From: Stieleria mannarensis
GTDB taxonomy: Bacteria > Planctomycetota > Planctomycetia > Pirellulales > Pirellulaceae
Assembly (NCBI RefSeq): GCF_014154935.1
Contig: NZ_JACEHH010000033.1
Span: 36,636-100,635 of the forward strand
Length of the DNA stretch: 64,000 bases
Direction: 5' to 3'
The stretch's first letter is position 1. Every line of letters begins with the position of its first letter. The position numbers and the translations under genes were made by a program. Of this stretch, positions 47,607 through 56,776 are shown piece by piece. A model generated the notes under the pieces. The model had not been told where the DNA came from. It saw only the letters and a program-made list of their open reading frames with translations, and did no database searches.

Positions 47607-48473
47607 ATGTTTCGATTAAGACTTGCCTTCGGCAGTGGTTTGTTGATCGCCGCCTGTGGCTGTGGTGCCCCCGCCGATTCTGAACCGGCTGGTCCGGACC
47701 AAACGGAGCCGGTCGCTGCGACCGCCGAACCGTCCGCGGCCGCCGAATCCGTTGCGGACTCCGACGCGACTGAATCCCAAGTGTCCGAATCTGAAGCGAC
47801 CGCCAAAACGGCCCACCCCGAAAACCCCGATAATCTCGACAGCGGCATGTTGCGTCACGCAGTGTTCTTTTCGTTTAAAGATTCCTCCAGCGAAGAAGAC
47901 ATCCAGGAAGTGGTTGATGCCTTTGCGGAATTGCCGTCCAAGATCGATTCGATCATCGATTTTCAGTACGGCGTCAACAACAGCCCCGAAGGCTTGGACG
48001 ACGGATTTACGCATTGCTTTTTATTGACGTTTGCCGACGATGCGGGACGCCAGGAATACCTGCCCCATCCGGCGCACAAGGCATTTGGCGATGTGTTGCG
48101 GCCTCATATGAAGGACGTGTTCGTGCTGGATTACTGGGGCGACGCGAACCAGGTGCATCCTGAGAAACCACTTCAGCATGCGGTGTTTTTCAAGTTCAAG
48201 GACTCGGCCTCGCGTGAAGAAGTCGCGAAAGTCGAGCAAGCATTCGCGGCGCTGCCGGAGAAGATCGACGCAATCAAAGCGTTTGAATGGTCGACCAACA
48301 ACAGCCCCGAGAAACACGATGACGGCTTCACCCACTGTTTCCTGGTCACGTTTGACAGTGAAGCGGGACGCGAAGCCTATCTGCCGCATGCCGAACACCT
48401 GGCGTTCGTCGAGGTCTTGAAGCCGGTGCTGGACAAAGTCCGCGTGTTGGATTTCTGGGGCAAGACGCCCTGA
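47607..48473 (+). CDS. Lipoprotein with two Dabb (stress-responsive A/B barrel) domains
   Basis: A 288-residue protein. The N-terminus MFRLRLAFGSGLLIAACGCG has a lipobox (LIAAC), so it should be a lipid-anchored envelope protein. A Ser/Glu/Ala linker runs to about residue 85. Two Dabb domains follow in tandem: LRHAVFFSFKDSSSEEDIQE...VDDGFTHCFLLTFADDAGRQ and the near-copy LQHAVFFKFKDSASREEVAK...HDDGFTHCFLVTFDSEAGRE. The two domains share most residues, indicating internal duplication. Dabb domains are small ligand-binding or enzymatic barrels; no specific function can be given. Confidence 0.9.
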   Translation: MFRLRLAFGSGLLIAACGCGAPADSEPAGPDQTEPVAATAEPSAAAESVADSDATESQVSESEATAKTAHPENPDNLDSGMLRHAVFFSFKDSSSEEDIQEVVDAFAELPSKIDSIIDFQYGVNNSPEGLDDGFTHCFLLTFADDAGRQEYLPHPAHKAFGDVLRPHMKDVFVLDYWGDANQVHPEKPLQHAVFFKFKDSASREEVAKVEQAFAALPEKIDAIKAFEWSTNNSPEKHDDGFTHCFLVTFDSEAGREAYLPHAEHLAFVEVLKPVLDKVRVLDFWGKTP

Positions 48474-48574
48474 CCCGGTGGTGCTTCGCCGTTAGGTTGG
48501 CGGCTAACCCTGCCGCCGACGATCCGCTACGATTGCCGCGGACACTCCATTCCACGATTCAAAAAGACTCGAAG

Positions 48575-49672
48575 ATGTTGTACGCAGTGATCATGGCTGG
48601 CGGAAGTGGAACGCGGTTTTGGCCGGCAAGCCGAACGTTGCGGCCGAAACAGTTGTTGGCCCTGTCCGGGCAACGGACGATGATCCAGTCGACCAGCGAT
48701 CGATTGGCCGGACTGGTCCCGGCCGAGCGTCAGTTGATCGTGACCAACAAAATCTTGGTCGATCCGATCGCCGAGCAACTGCCCGAGCACCCGCGAGAGA
48801 ATTTGATCGGCGAGCCGGCCAAACGCGACACCGCGCCCTGCATCGCCTTGGCGGCCGCGTTGATCGCCGATCAGGATCCCGAGGCGATCATGGCGGTGAT
48901 GCCGTCGGACCATGTGATCGCGACCGACGAACAGTTCTGCAGTGCGATCGCCGCCGGGGAGCGTTTGGTGATGGAAGATCCCACCCGGATCGTCACCTTC
49001 GGCATCCGGCCGACGTATCCGGCCGAATCCTTCGGGTACATCCAGCGGGGACCGGCGATCGAAGGTGGCGACGCTACCGGTGGGGCGACCGAGATCAAGG
49101 CGTTCCAGGTCGACCAGTTTCGCGAAAAGCCCGATCGGGAGACCGCGACGCAGTACCTGCAATCGGGCGACTACTACTGGAACAGCGGGATCTTCCTGTG
49201 GCGTGCGTCGGTCATCTTGGACGCGATCAAGACCAACCAGCCGGCGATGTACGCGAGAATCGAAAAAATCGCCGCGGCGATCGGTTCAGCGGACTATGAA
49301 AGCGTTCTGGAGGAAGAGTTCTGTGCGATCGAAGGGACGTCGATCGATTACGCGGTGATGGAATCGTATGCCAACGTCGCGGTGATCGAGGCTCCGTTCA
49401 GCTGGGACGATGTCGGCAGTTGGCAGTCACTGGGGCGATTGCATGAAGCAGACGCGGACGGCAACACCGTCGTCGGCGACCATTTGGGGATCGACACGTC
49501 CGGATCGATCCTCTTTGGCCAGCCGGGACACACGATCGTCACCATCGGCGTCGAGGACTTGATCGTGGTTCAGACCGAGGATGCGACGTTGGTCGCCCCG
49601 AAGTCGGCCGAGGAACGGGTGCGTGAGGCGGTCAAGCGATTGAAAGAGACCGGTCGCACCGATTGTCTGTAA
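48575..49672 (+). CDS. manC: Mannose-1-phosphate guanylyltransferase
   Basis: A 365-residue sugar-nucleotide transferase. The pyrophosphorylase signature is MLYAVIMAGGSGTRFWPASR followed by RPKQLL. Other conserved regions are EPAKRDTAPCIALAA, VMPSDHVI, FREKPDRETATQYL, YYWNSGIFLWRAS, SIDYAVMESYANVAVIEAPF and WDDVGSWQSLG. It makes GDP-mannose from mannose-1-phosphate and GTP in the cytoplasm. It is the short form, without the C-terminal phosphomannose isomerase domain. GDP-mannose is the donor expected for the QTMAN-like glycosyltransferase at 13197, although the genes are far apart. Confidence 0.94.
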   Translation: MLYAVIMAGGSGTRFWPASRTLRPKQLLALSGQRTMIQSTSDRLAGLVPAERQLIVTNKILVDPIAEQLPEHPRENLIGEPAKRDTAPCIALAAALIADQDPEAIMAVMPSDHVIATDEQFCSAIAAGERLVMEDPTRIVTFGIRPTYPAESFGYIQRGPAIEGGDATGGATEIKAFQVDQFREKPDRETATQYLQSGDYYWNSGIFLWRASVILDAIKTNQPAMYARIEKIAAAIGSADYESVLEEEFCAIEGTSIDYAVMESYANVAVIEAPFSWDDVGSWQSLGRLHEADADGNTVVGDHLGIDTSGSILFGQPGHTIVTIGVEDLIVVQTEDATLVAPKSAEERVREAVKRLKETGRTDCL

Positions 49673-49873
49673 TGCGCCGGTCGTCTCGAGTAGCATCGTG
49701 TTGATTTTTTTCAACCCGCTTCCACCACGCGGCGGGGGAAGCGACGTGATGACCCAAGGCAGGCGTTTTTTTTTGCATCCGGGAGGACACGAAGTGTCCG
49801 ACATGCGACAGGTTTGCGAGCTAGGTTTCCGACAACGGGAAGCCACCAGTTCGTCCACGCACAATCTATCGTC

Positions 49874-50332
49874 ATGTTTCTTTCCAAGCGTCGCACCGAG
49901 AATTCGTGTCGATCACGGCGGCGACGGCAGCGCCGAGGCGCCGCCACCGTCGAATTCGCCATCTGCCTGCCGGCACTGATCGCGTTGACCATCGGGACGA
50001 TCGACCTGTGTTCGATGTTGTTCCTGAAAGAGTCGATCACGCTGGCGGCCTATGAGGGCGCCCGCCGAGGCGTCGCGCGCGGCCGCACCAATGCGGATGT
50101 GATCGCCAGAGTGCAAGAGTTCTTAGACGAGCGGAACATTCAGTACAGCGGCAACCCGTGCACCTTCAGTTCGCCGGATTTCACCGATGCGGACACCTTG
50201 GAAAACGTGACCACGACGGTCACCGTTCCCTGTGATGGCAACTTATTGATCCCCTCGGTCCTGTTCGCCGGCATCGAGCTTTCGGCGGACGTGACGCTGC
50301 GGAAAGAGTACAAGAACCTGCCGATCAATTGA
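49874..50332 (+). CDS. TadE-like pseudopilin
   Basis: A 152-residue protein with a strongly basic start (RRRQRRG) followed by AATVEFAICLPALIALTIGTID, the TadE signature with Glu at position 5 of the mature-like helix. The remaining extracytoplasmic part is short. TadE proteins are pseudopilins of the Flp/Tad system. The next gene starts overlapping its stop (TGATG), and a TadG-like gene follows. No TadA ATPase, TadV peptidase or TadZ gene is in the window. Confidence 0.88.
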   Translation: MFLSKRRTENSCRSRRRRQRRGAATVEFAICLPALIALTIGTIDLCSMLFLKESITLAAYEGARRGVARGRTNADVIARVQEFLDERNIQYSGNPCTFSSPDFTDADTLENVTTTVTVPCDGNLLIPSVLFAGIELSADVTLRKEYKNLPIN

Positions 50333-50388
50333 TGCATCCAATCCCCTTGTCAGATGATTGCCCAAAGTATCCGCTGCGGACCGAAGCC

Positions 50389-50832
50389 ATGAAATCGACT
50401 CCACCACGAAAGCGACGATCAAGGATCCGGCGTTCCGGCCGGCGCCGACGCGGGGCAGCGGCGGTGGAGTTTGCCATCTGCGCGAACATCTTCTTCGTGT
50501 TGATCTTTACCTGCATGGAATTCGCACGGATGAACATGATCCGCAACCTGGCGCAAGATGCGGCCTACTTTGCCGCACGCCAAGCGATGGTGCCGGGGGC
50601 GACGGTCGCCGAAGCCGAAGCCGCCGCGGATCAAGTGATGAACATGATGACCGCCAGCGGGTACGAGGTCGACGTCGAGCCGATCGACGAAAACTCGCCG
50701 AACGTCGTCGTGACCGTGACCGTCGACTTTGATCAGATCGCGTTGTTCGCCCCGATGTTTTTGCCCAACGCAACGATCGAAACCACCGCCCGCATCCGCA
50801 CCGAACGTTACGAAGGGTTCTACGAACAGTAA
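50389..50832 (+). CDS. Second TadE-like pseudopilin
   Basis: A 147-residue protein from the ATG at 50389; an ATG at 50332 overlapping the previous stop would add 19 residues and allow coupling, so the start is uncertain. The sequence has [20 protein letters not shown] followed by a hydrophobic helix (IFFVLIFTCMEFARM), then LAQDAAYFAARQAMVPGATV typical of TadE/TadF. It is a tandem paralogue of the preceding gene and probably acts in the same surface structure. Confidence 0.87.
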   Translation: MKSTPPRKRRSRIRRSGRRRRGAAAVEFAICANIFFVLIFTCMEFARMNMIRNLAQDAAYFAARQAMVPGATVAEAEAAADQVMNMMTASGYEVDVEPIDENSPNVVVTVTVDFDQIALFAPMFLPNATIETTARIRTERYEGFYEQ

Positions 50833-50888
50833 CCCGCGTTGCACATCACCCACGATTCTCTTCACTGCTCAGTTCTCGTCCCACTTCT

Positions 50889-52184
50889 ATGAGTTACACC
50901 ATGAACGTCAATCGCCCTCGAAACGGACACGCGATTCAGACTCGATTCCAGCGTCGCCGGGGGACGGTGATGGCGATCACCGCAGTCGTGTTGCCCGTCC
51001 TGGCCATCTTGGCGGCGTTCGCGATCAACGCGGCACACATGCAACTGACCCGGACCGAATTGACGATCGCGACCGATGCGGCCGCACGCTCGGCCGGACG
51101 GGCCTTTAGCGAAGTGCAAACGGTCGACGCCGCGGTTGATGCGGCTGTTGCCACCGCCGCGTTGAACACCGTCAACGGTGATCCGCTGCGTTTGCGCACC
51201 GGTGACAACGACGGTGAAATCGAATTCGGGCGGACCCAACAATACGGCGGCTATGGCAGTCGTTACCACTTCATCAAAATCCCGACCTCGGATGTCCGAA
51301 ACGGGACCGTTGCCAGTGCCGTCCGCGTTCACGGGAAACGTCTCGACGGGTCGTTGTCGGGCAACGTCCCGCTGATCATTCCCGGTTTGCTAAGCACCAA
51401 CGAGTTTGAGACCCAACAAGACTCGGTGGCCATGCAGGTCGACCGGGACATCTCATTGATCTTGGACCGATCGGGGTCGATGGATGACATCGATTTCGAT
51501 TGGGACTACAACGAAAACCCGTTCTCCACCGATGCCAAGGACTGGGCCGCCAGCCAAGGTCAACTCAATCGATGGTATTCCGGCGGACGCTGGCGCTACT
51601 CCTACGCCAACGGCCATGATTCGGTGACCTACCAGCAGTACATGTACGAGAACTACTTCAACAAGGGCACCCCGCCGACCAACGCCTGGCAGGATCTGGA
51701 GGTCGCCGTCAACGCATTCTTGGACGTCCTGGAGGAAACCAGCCAAGAAGAACAGGTTTCGTTGGCCAGCTACTCCAGCAGCGCGACCCTGGACACCTTG
51801 CTGGAAAAAGACCTGCAGGTCGTGCGTGATAAAGTCGCCCAGCTCAACACCGGCGGCAACACTGCGATCGGAAAGGGGATGCAGGAGGGGATCGAAGGTC
51901 TGATTCACAGTCGGGCACGACCGTTTGCGGCAAAGACGATGGTCGTGATGACCGACGGCAACCAAAACCAAACGCCCTGGGCGGAAAACGTGGCTCAATC
52001 GCTGGTCAACGAGTACCTGTTGACCATCCACACGGTGACCTTCGGCGATGGCGCCAACCAACAGGACATGCGTGAAGTCGCCGCGATCGGTGGCGGCAAA
52101 CACTATCACGCCGCGACCGGCGAGGACTTGGTGCGGATCTTCCAGGAGATCGCCAACAACTTGCCCACCATCTTGACCAAGTAA
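50889..52184 (+). CDS. TadG-like protein with von Willebrand A domain
   Basis: A 431-residue protein. An N-terminal Flp/TadG-type helix (RRRGTVMAITAVVLPVLAIL followed by AAFAINAAHMQL) is followed by ELTIATDAAARSAGRAFSE, typical of the TadE/TadG group. The VWA domain begins DRDISLILDRSGSMDDIDF with an intact MIDAS DxSxS. It contains MVVMTDGNQNQTPW and TIHTVTFGDGANQQDM with GGKHYHAATGEDLVRIFQEI. It is anchored in the inner membrane and faces outward. MIDAS-based divalent-ion adhesion is expected from the motif. Third gene of the Tad-like cluster. Confidence 0.9.
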   Translation: MSYTMNVNRPRNGHAIQTRFQRRRGTVMAITAVVLPVLAILAAFAINAAHMQLTRTELTIATDAAARSAGRAFSEVQTVDAAVDAAVATAALNTVNGDPLRLRTGDNDGEIEFGRTQQYGGYGSRYHFIKIPTSDVRNGTVASAVRVHGKRLDGSLSGNVPLIIPGLLSTNEFETQQDSVAMQVDRDISLILDRSGSMDDIDFDWDYNENPFSTDAKDWAASQGQLNRWYSGGRWRYSYANGHDSVTYQQYMYENYFNKGTPPTNAWQDLEVAVNAFLDVLEETSQEEQVSLASYSSSATLDTLLEKDLQVVRDKVAQLNTGGNTAIGKGMQEGIEGLIHSRARPFAAKTMVVMTDGNQNQTPWAENVAQSLVNEYLLTIHTVTFGDGANQQDMREVAAIGGGKHYHAATGEDLVRIFQEIANNLPTILTK

Positions 52185-52210
52185 AACGTCCAACCCACGG
52201 GGAAGAGACC

Positions 52211-52774
52211 ATGTCACAGAAACGCCAATCGGAGTCGGGGGCGGAGCCGAAATTCAATCGCCGCGAAAGTGATCGAACGGGACGGCAGCACGGTGTTCAA
52301 GCCGGCGGTCGTCGCAAAGCCGATCGGGCCGCCGCACTGCCACGCTCCAATTTCGCAAAGTATGCCATGGTCTGCTCGTTCCTGTTCTCGACCGGGCTGA
52401 TCGCCTGGGCCTTCACGCTGCCGTTTCGCTCTGGAGCCGGACGGGGCGATGGCAGGGGCCTGGGGGCGACCCAGGCGACGCTCGCCGATCTGGAGTACGA
52501 GGCTCGGCTGACTGCCCAGGAGTACGTCAGCTACTCCCGCGACCTGGATCGTCGCCTGCTCAGTCGGGTTCGCGATAAAAATCGACCCACCAACTCCGGG
52601 CTGACCAAACCCGAGCTGCATCAAAAGTGGCGTGAAGGCGTGGAAAAACGTAAGCAGCAACTCCGCCAGATGCTCAAGGATTCGGGCGAAGAATCGTTCA
52701 AAGAGGGCACGATTGAATGGCAAACGCTGCAGGATCTGGAAAAGATCATCCGTGACGCCCCCGGCGAGGCCTGA
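52211..52774 (+). CDS. Single-span membrane protein of unknown function in the Tad-like cluster
   Basis: A 187-residue protein. GGAAGAG (52201-52207) before the ATG supports the start. Residues 1-48 are basic and polar, a membrane helix follows (YAMVCSFLFSTGLIAWAFTL), then an outside domain of about 115 residues that is mostly helical and charged (LADLEYEARLTAQEYVSYSR; REGVEKRKQQLRQMLKDSGE). It follows the TadG-like gene by 26 bp and probably belongs to the same operon. I do not recognise the family. Confidence 0.75.
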   Translation: MSQKRQSESGAEPKFNRRESDRTGRQHGVQAGGRRKADRAAALPRSNFAKYAMVCSFLFSTGLIAWAFTLPFRSGAGRGDGRGLGATQATLADLEYEARLTAQEYVSYSRDLDRRLLSRVRDKNRPTNSGLTKPELHQKWREGVEKRKQQLRQMLKDSGEESFKEGTIEWQTLQDLEKIIRDAPGEA

Positions 52775-52911
52775 TTGGTCACCTCAACGGCGACCTGAAT
52801 GGATCTCGGTCAAACGCGAGCGGCATCGGCGCACTTTCTCGGACCGGTGATTAAGATACGACCGGGTCTCCTTTGCCACCATTTACCCCTCTTCTCCCCC
52901 GTTTGGCCATC

Positions 52912-54852
52912 ATGCGGTTTCACTTTTTGACGATTTCCGTCTTTCTCGCCTCAGTGACACTCCTCGCTGCCGGGACGCGGGGACAGTTCGGCCAGGGGGA
53001 TGCGGTCACGGTGGATCCGGCGGATTCACCGTCAGACAGGGACGAATTGGTCCGCCAGTTGGAGTCGACCGCCGGCCGCGGCGGGACCTACCGCGCCCAG
53101 GCGATTCGCTCTCTGGCCCGGATCGGTGCGTGGCCCCAGGTGGATCGCTGGTTGGGGCGGATCAATGGCGTCGGCGACCCATCCGAACTCGCTCGTTCGG
53201 CCGCGGTGATCGGCAATGAATTGTTGCTGCGGATTTCGTTGCGCAGCGAGCTGAGCGACGACAGCCGGTCGGCGATCAAAAAAATGACGGCCGCGGCCAA
53301 GGCGGAACAGCAGTCGACCGAACGTCTCCGCGCTGCGATCGCTGGGCTGGCCGGCCAGGACGTTGACGCCAATCTGGCGGCCAATCGAACCTTGATGGCG
53401 GGCGGCGATGCGGCGATCCAAGAGATGGTTGCGGCAATCGTGCGGGAGGATTCGGGCGAGGGGCGTTCGGGCAAGGCGATCTCGGACCGCCATCGTGCCA
53501 AGTTGCTCGGCGTACTCGAAGCCCTTGGCGACGGCGGCGGCCAGGCACTCAATCAGCTCGCCCTGTATGGCGACGCCGGCGTGCGATCGGCCGCGCTGGA
53601 TGCGCTAAGGATCCTGGACCCACCCTCGGCAACCGACACGTTGATCTCGGCCGCCCTGGCCGACGATGCGACCGCAGCGGAAACTCAAATTGCGCGGGCG
53701 TCCGCGTCGTTTCCCGCGGGGTTTGAAAAACTGGATGCCATCGCGGTGTTGGCCGATCGGTTGTCGACACTGCGTGCCGTCGCGATGCGAACCCCCAACG
53801 ATCTGACGCCGGCCACGATGTGGTCGGTCGATGCCGATCGCACGGGAGTCCAGGCCAATCGCAGCACCGAGGTATTCCTGCGGTATCGCAATGCCTATGA
53901 CGCCGCCCAGCGGCTTCGTCGACTGGGCGATTTGCCGCCGAGGGTAGCCCGCAGTGTGCTGTCGGCCGACTTGGCCTATCGGGTGATGGTGGACGTCGAC
54001 TGGGGCGATCCCGAGCAAATCCAGGTCATCGGTCGCTCGTACGCGGGGCAATTGACCGCTCCGGCATTGCTGGCGACGCTCGCCCAGCAACGTGAGTTCG
54101 GCGATACACCGGCGGCCGTGGGAACGTTGCGGCTGATGTCCGACTCGGTCAACGCGGACAGCCCGAGTGCAGAATTGCTCGTCGGCCGTGGCGGCGGGTT
54201 CTCCGAACTCGTCGACGCCGCTCGCGATCCCGAGCCGCTGGTTCGCTACGAAGCGGCAAGCTGTGTGTCGCAACTGGTGTCCGCACTGGGGAGCGGATTT
54301 TCGTTTCCCGGGTCGAGCTACGTCCGCAAGACGCTGGCGGAAATGGCGTCACTGGATTCGCGTCCGCTGGTGATCTTGTTGGAAACACGGCCGGTGGTCG
54401 CACTGCGTCAGGAATCCAATCTCAATCAGTTGGGCTATGCGGTACAGAAGGTGACGTCGGCGATCGATGCCGAGCGTGAGATTCAGCGCGGCGGCGATTT
54501 GCGAATGGTGGTCAGCAAGATCAGGATTGCCGACGCGGTTCCGGCCGAGCTGGTCGATCGCGTTCGGCGACAACCAAAGGGCGGCCGGATTCCGATCGTG
54601 TTTTACAGCGACGCCGAGACCAACGAAAAAAGTGTCCGCCGGACCGAGTACGAGACCACCTCCAATCGGTGGGTCAGTGATAATGCTCCTGCGGTCTACC
54701 TGGTCGCGTTGCCGGGCAGTCCGGCGGCGTTTTCGGAGGTGCTCGCAGAAATCGAGTCGAAACGGCGTTTGCCCCCGCTTTCGATCAGCGACCGTGCCCG
54801 TTTCCGTGACATCGGCGCTGAAGCCCTGCAAGGTGATTCGGCGCCTCGTTAG
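52912..54852 (+). CDS. Exported HEAT-repeat protein with degenerate receiver-like C-domain
   Basis: A 646-residue protein with signal peptide (FHFLTISVFLASVTLLAAGT). Residues about 40-470 form HEAT/armadillo-like helical repeats (e.g. AKLLGVLEALGDGGGQALNQ, LALYGDAGVRSAALDALRIL). Residues about 484-615 have the strand order of a receiver domain (RPLVILLETRPVVALRQESN, LGYAVQKVTSAIDAERE, LRMVVSKIRIA, IPIVFYSDAETNE, VYLVALPGSPAAF), but the expected phospho-Asp is not apparent. Such a fold in an exported protein would be structural. It lies between the Tad-like cluster and a sigma-54 activator. Confidence 0.78.
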   Translation: MRFHFLTISVFLASVTLLAAGTRGQFGQGDAVTVDPADSPSDRDELVRQLESTAGRGGTYRAQAIRSLARIGAWPQVDRWLGRINGVGDPSELARSAAVIGNELLLRISLRSELSDDSRSAIKKMTAAAKAEQQSTERLRAAIAGLAGQDVDANLAANRTLMAGGDAAIQEMVAAIVREDSGEGRSGKAISDRHRAKLLGVLEALGDGGGQALNQLALYGDAGVRSAALDALRILDPPSATDTLISAALADDATAAETQIARASASFPAGFEKLDAIAVLADRLSTLRAVAMRTPNDLTPATMWSVDADRTGVQANRSTEVFLRYRNAYDAAQRLRRLGDLPPRVARSVLSADLAYRVMVDVDWGDPEQIQVIGRSYAGQLTAPALLATLAQQREFGDTPAAVGTLRLMSDSVNADSPSAELLVGRGGGFSELVDAARDPEPLVRYEAASCVSQLVSALGSGFSFPGSSYVRKTLAEMASLDSRPLVILLETRPVVALRQESNLNQLGYAVQKVTSAIDAEREIQRGGDLRMVVSKIRIADAVPAELVDRVRRQPKGGRIPIVFYSDAETNEKSVRRTEYETTSNRWVSDNAPAVYLVALPGSPAAFSEVLAEIESKRRLPPLSISDRARFRDIGAEALQGDSAPR

Positions 54853-55048
54853 GACACGCCCGGTATCGGGATCCGCCGCAAAACGCTACTTTCGCGGCAG
54901 TGCAGGTGTAGCACTTTTGCTCGTTGGCATCGGGGCGGTCCGATGCGTCGGCGGAACGGGCGGAATCTTTACGACTTCCTGAATCAGGCAATAGGCCCGC
55001 GGTGATGACGGCTCCAATCGTCGGGGCTGGGATCACCGTGTACGTTTC

Positions 55049-56128
55049 ATGGCAATGCTCGGCAAGGCGATGCTCGGCGACTCCGCAACGAATCTTCAGA
55101 ATGCTCCCTTGCCGGGAATCATTGGAAATGGCTCGGCGATGCGGGAGGTCTATCGTATCACGCGGCGTGTCGCGGTCAGCAACGCCTCGGTGCTGGTGCT
55201 GGGCGAGACCGGCGTCGGCAAGGAATTGATCGCCAGCGCGGTTCACGAACTCAGCCATCGCAGCGGCCGTCCGTTTGTCCGAGTCAATTGCGGGGCGCTC
55301 AGCGAGAGCCTGCTGGAAAGCGAGTTGTTCGGACACGTCCGCGGCGCGTTTACCGGTGCGGTCAGCAATCGCACGGGGCGATTCGAAGCGGCCCAGGGCG
55401 GAACGATCTTCTTGGATGAAATCAACAGCACCTCGTTGACCCTGCAAGTCAAACTGCTCCGCGTCCTTCAGGAAAAGGAATTCGAACGTGTCGGCGATAC
55501 CACCACGCTGCGAACCGATGTTCGCATCATCGCGGCCAGCAACCGCGATCTGATGGGCGAGGTTCGCGCCGGTCACTTTCGCGAGGACCTTTACTGGCGG
55601 TTGAACGTGGTGCCAATCGAGATTCCGCCGCTGCGCGATCGACGTGAGGACATCCCGGCCTTGGTGTCTCATTTTTTGGACTACTACAACGAACTGAACG
55701 ATCGTTACGTCGCGCACATCGGTCCCGGCACGATGGAAGCGCTGCGGGATTATCACTGGCCGGGAAACGTGCGCGAGCTTCAAAACTATGTCGAGCGTGC
55801 CGTGGTGATGGCGGAAACCGACGAGCTATTGGTGGACCTGTTGCCCGACTGCGTGATCAATCGGCGACCGATCCCCGCGGAGGATTTGGAAGCCGCCGGC
55901 CCGGTCGACTTTGCGACCATGACCAAGTCGGTCGTGCAGCTGGGGCTGGACCAAGTCGGTCGCGACTCGACGGATGTCCATCGCGGCGTGGTCGATGTCG
56001 TCGAACGCGAATTAATCGCCCAAGTCCTCAGTGCCTGTGGCGGTGTGCAAACCAAAGCAGCCACGCGTCTGGGCATGAATCGCAACACGCTGCACAAGAA
56101 GATCAAAGAGTACGGGCTTGACGGTTGA
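55049..56128 (+). CDS. Sigma-54-dependent transcriptional activator without N-terminal receiver
   Basis: A 359-residue AAA+ regulator. Walker A is [20 protein letters not shown], the sigma-54 contact loop is [19 protein letters not shown], Walker B is [14 protein letters not shown], then [20 protein letters not shown] and [18 protein letters not shown]. The C-terminal Fis-type helix-turn-helix is [20 protein letters not shown]. There is no receiver, GAF or PAS domain at the N-terminus (only about 25 residues), so its activity must be controlled in trans or at the level of expression. Possible targets are the upstream surface genes; I found no acceptable -24/-12 promoter. Confidence 0.94.
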   Translation: MAMLGKAMLGDSATNLQNAPLPGIIGNGSAMREVYRITRRVAVSNASVLVLGETGVGKELIASAVHELSHRSGRPFVRVNCGALSESLLESELFGHVRGAFTGAVSNRTGRFEAAQGGTIFLDEINSTSLTLQVKLLRVLQEKEFERVGDTTTLRTDVRIIAASNRDLMGEVRAGHFREDLYWRLNVVPIEIPPLRDRREDIPALVSHFLDYYNELNDRYVAHIGPGTMEALRDYHWPGNVRELQNYVERAVVMAETDELLVDLLPDCVINRRPIPAEDLEAAGPVDFATMTKSVVQLGLDQVGRDSTDVHRGVVDVVERELIAQVLSACGGVQTKAATRLGMNRNTLHKKIKEYGLDG

Positions 56129-56440
56129 CCGCCACATCGTGCGATTGATCGCCGGGCCGGCCCGCCCATGGGCTAACTTCTAAGGCACAGTTCGCTCGTG
56201 TCCCGATTGGAAGCGTGTCATCGGCGCGATTGCGATTGCCAAATTCGCATGACATCGCAGCTGCCGACGCGTCGGGGGGACGCACGATTTTGGCATTTCC
56301 TAAATTTCCTGGCACTTCAGTGCGGACTTGTTGCAGACTGCCGCGTTACTTCAATGGCCAAGCGACCGCGATCGATCGGAAGGTTGGTGAGATTGAGGGG
56401 CAAGTGAGTTTGTGTTCATGAGCACGCATGTAGGAAAGCA
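56129..56440. other. Intergenic region
   Basis: About 310 bp. A TGGCAC...GTGC stretch near 56310-56324 resembles a sigma-54 promoter but has the wrong spacing. No repeats of the listed families. Confidence 0.45.
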
Positions 56441-56638
56441 ATGAAAGACTGCGACTATACGCTTGAATTGTCGGACGGAACGGTCGTTCGCGTCGGCGCG
56501 ATGGCTGATTCACGCCACCCCGATATCAAGGCCTTCTTCTTTCCCGCCGGCGCATTGACGCCATTCAGCCACAAGAATCTGCCGACCGCACGACCGGGCC
56601 AAGAGCAATCGCAAGGGACGTATTCAAGTTCGTTTTAG
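56441..56638 (+). CDS. Small hypothetical protein
   Basis: A 65-residue protein (MKDCDYTLELSDGTVVRVGA at the start). AGGAAAG lies seven bases before the ATG, a good ribosome-binding site for this genome. Codon third positions are GC-rich like its neighbours. The first half looks like a small beta-structured DGxxVRVG module; the end is polar. No family recognised. Confidence 0.55.
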   Translation: MKDCDYTLELSDGTVVRVGAMADSRHPDIKAFFFPAGALTPFSHKNLPTARPGQEQSQGTYSSSF

Positions 56639-56653
56639 TGCTTCGTCTGGACA

Positions 56654-56730
56654 GTCGCCGTCCTCTCCGAGGTCGGCGCGGGGCAACGCTTCGCGTTTTT
56701 GCGCACGCCGAGTTCGGAGAACACGGCGAC
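56654..56730. repeat. GTCGCCGTC...CACGGCGAC hairpin element, copy 3
   Basis: A 77-bp hairpin with the same ends as copies at 33931 and 37309. It extends further here through GGACA/TGTCC on both sides. Confidence 0.88.
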
Positions 56731-56776
56731 TGTCCGAACGCACTTTCAGCTACACAATTAGATCTGTGGTCGACTG

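Noticed and set aside
54895..54930. Sigma-54-like GTAGCACTTTTGC upstream of the AAA+ regulator
   Set aside because: The -24 GG is absent and spacing does not fit.
56305..56330. Sigma-54 promoter (TGGCAC...TGC)
   Set aside because: The spacing between the GG and GC elements is one base short, and the following gene is a small unknown.
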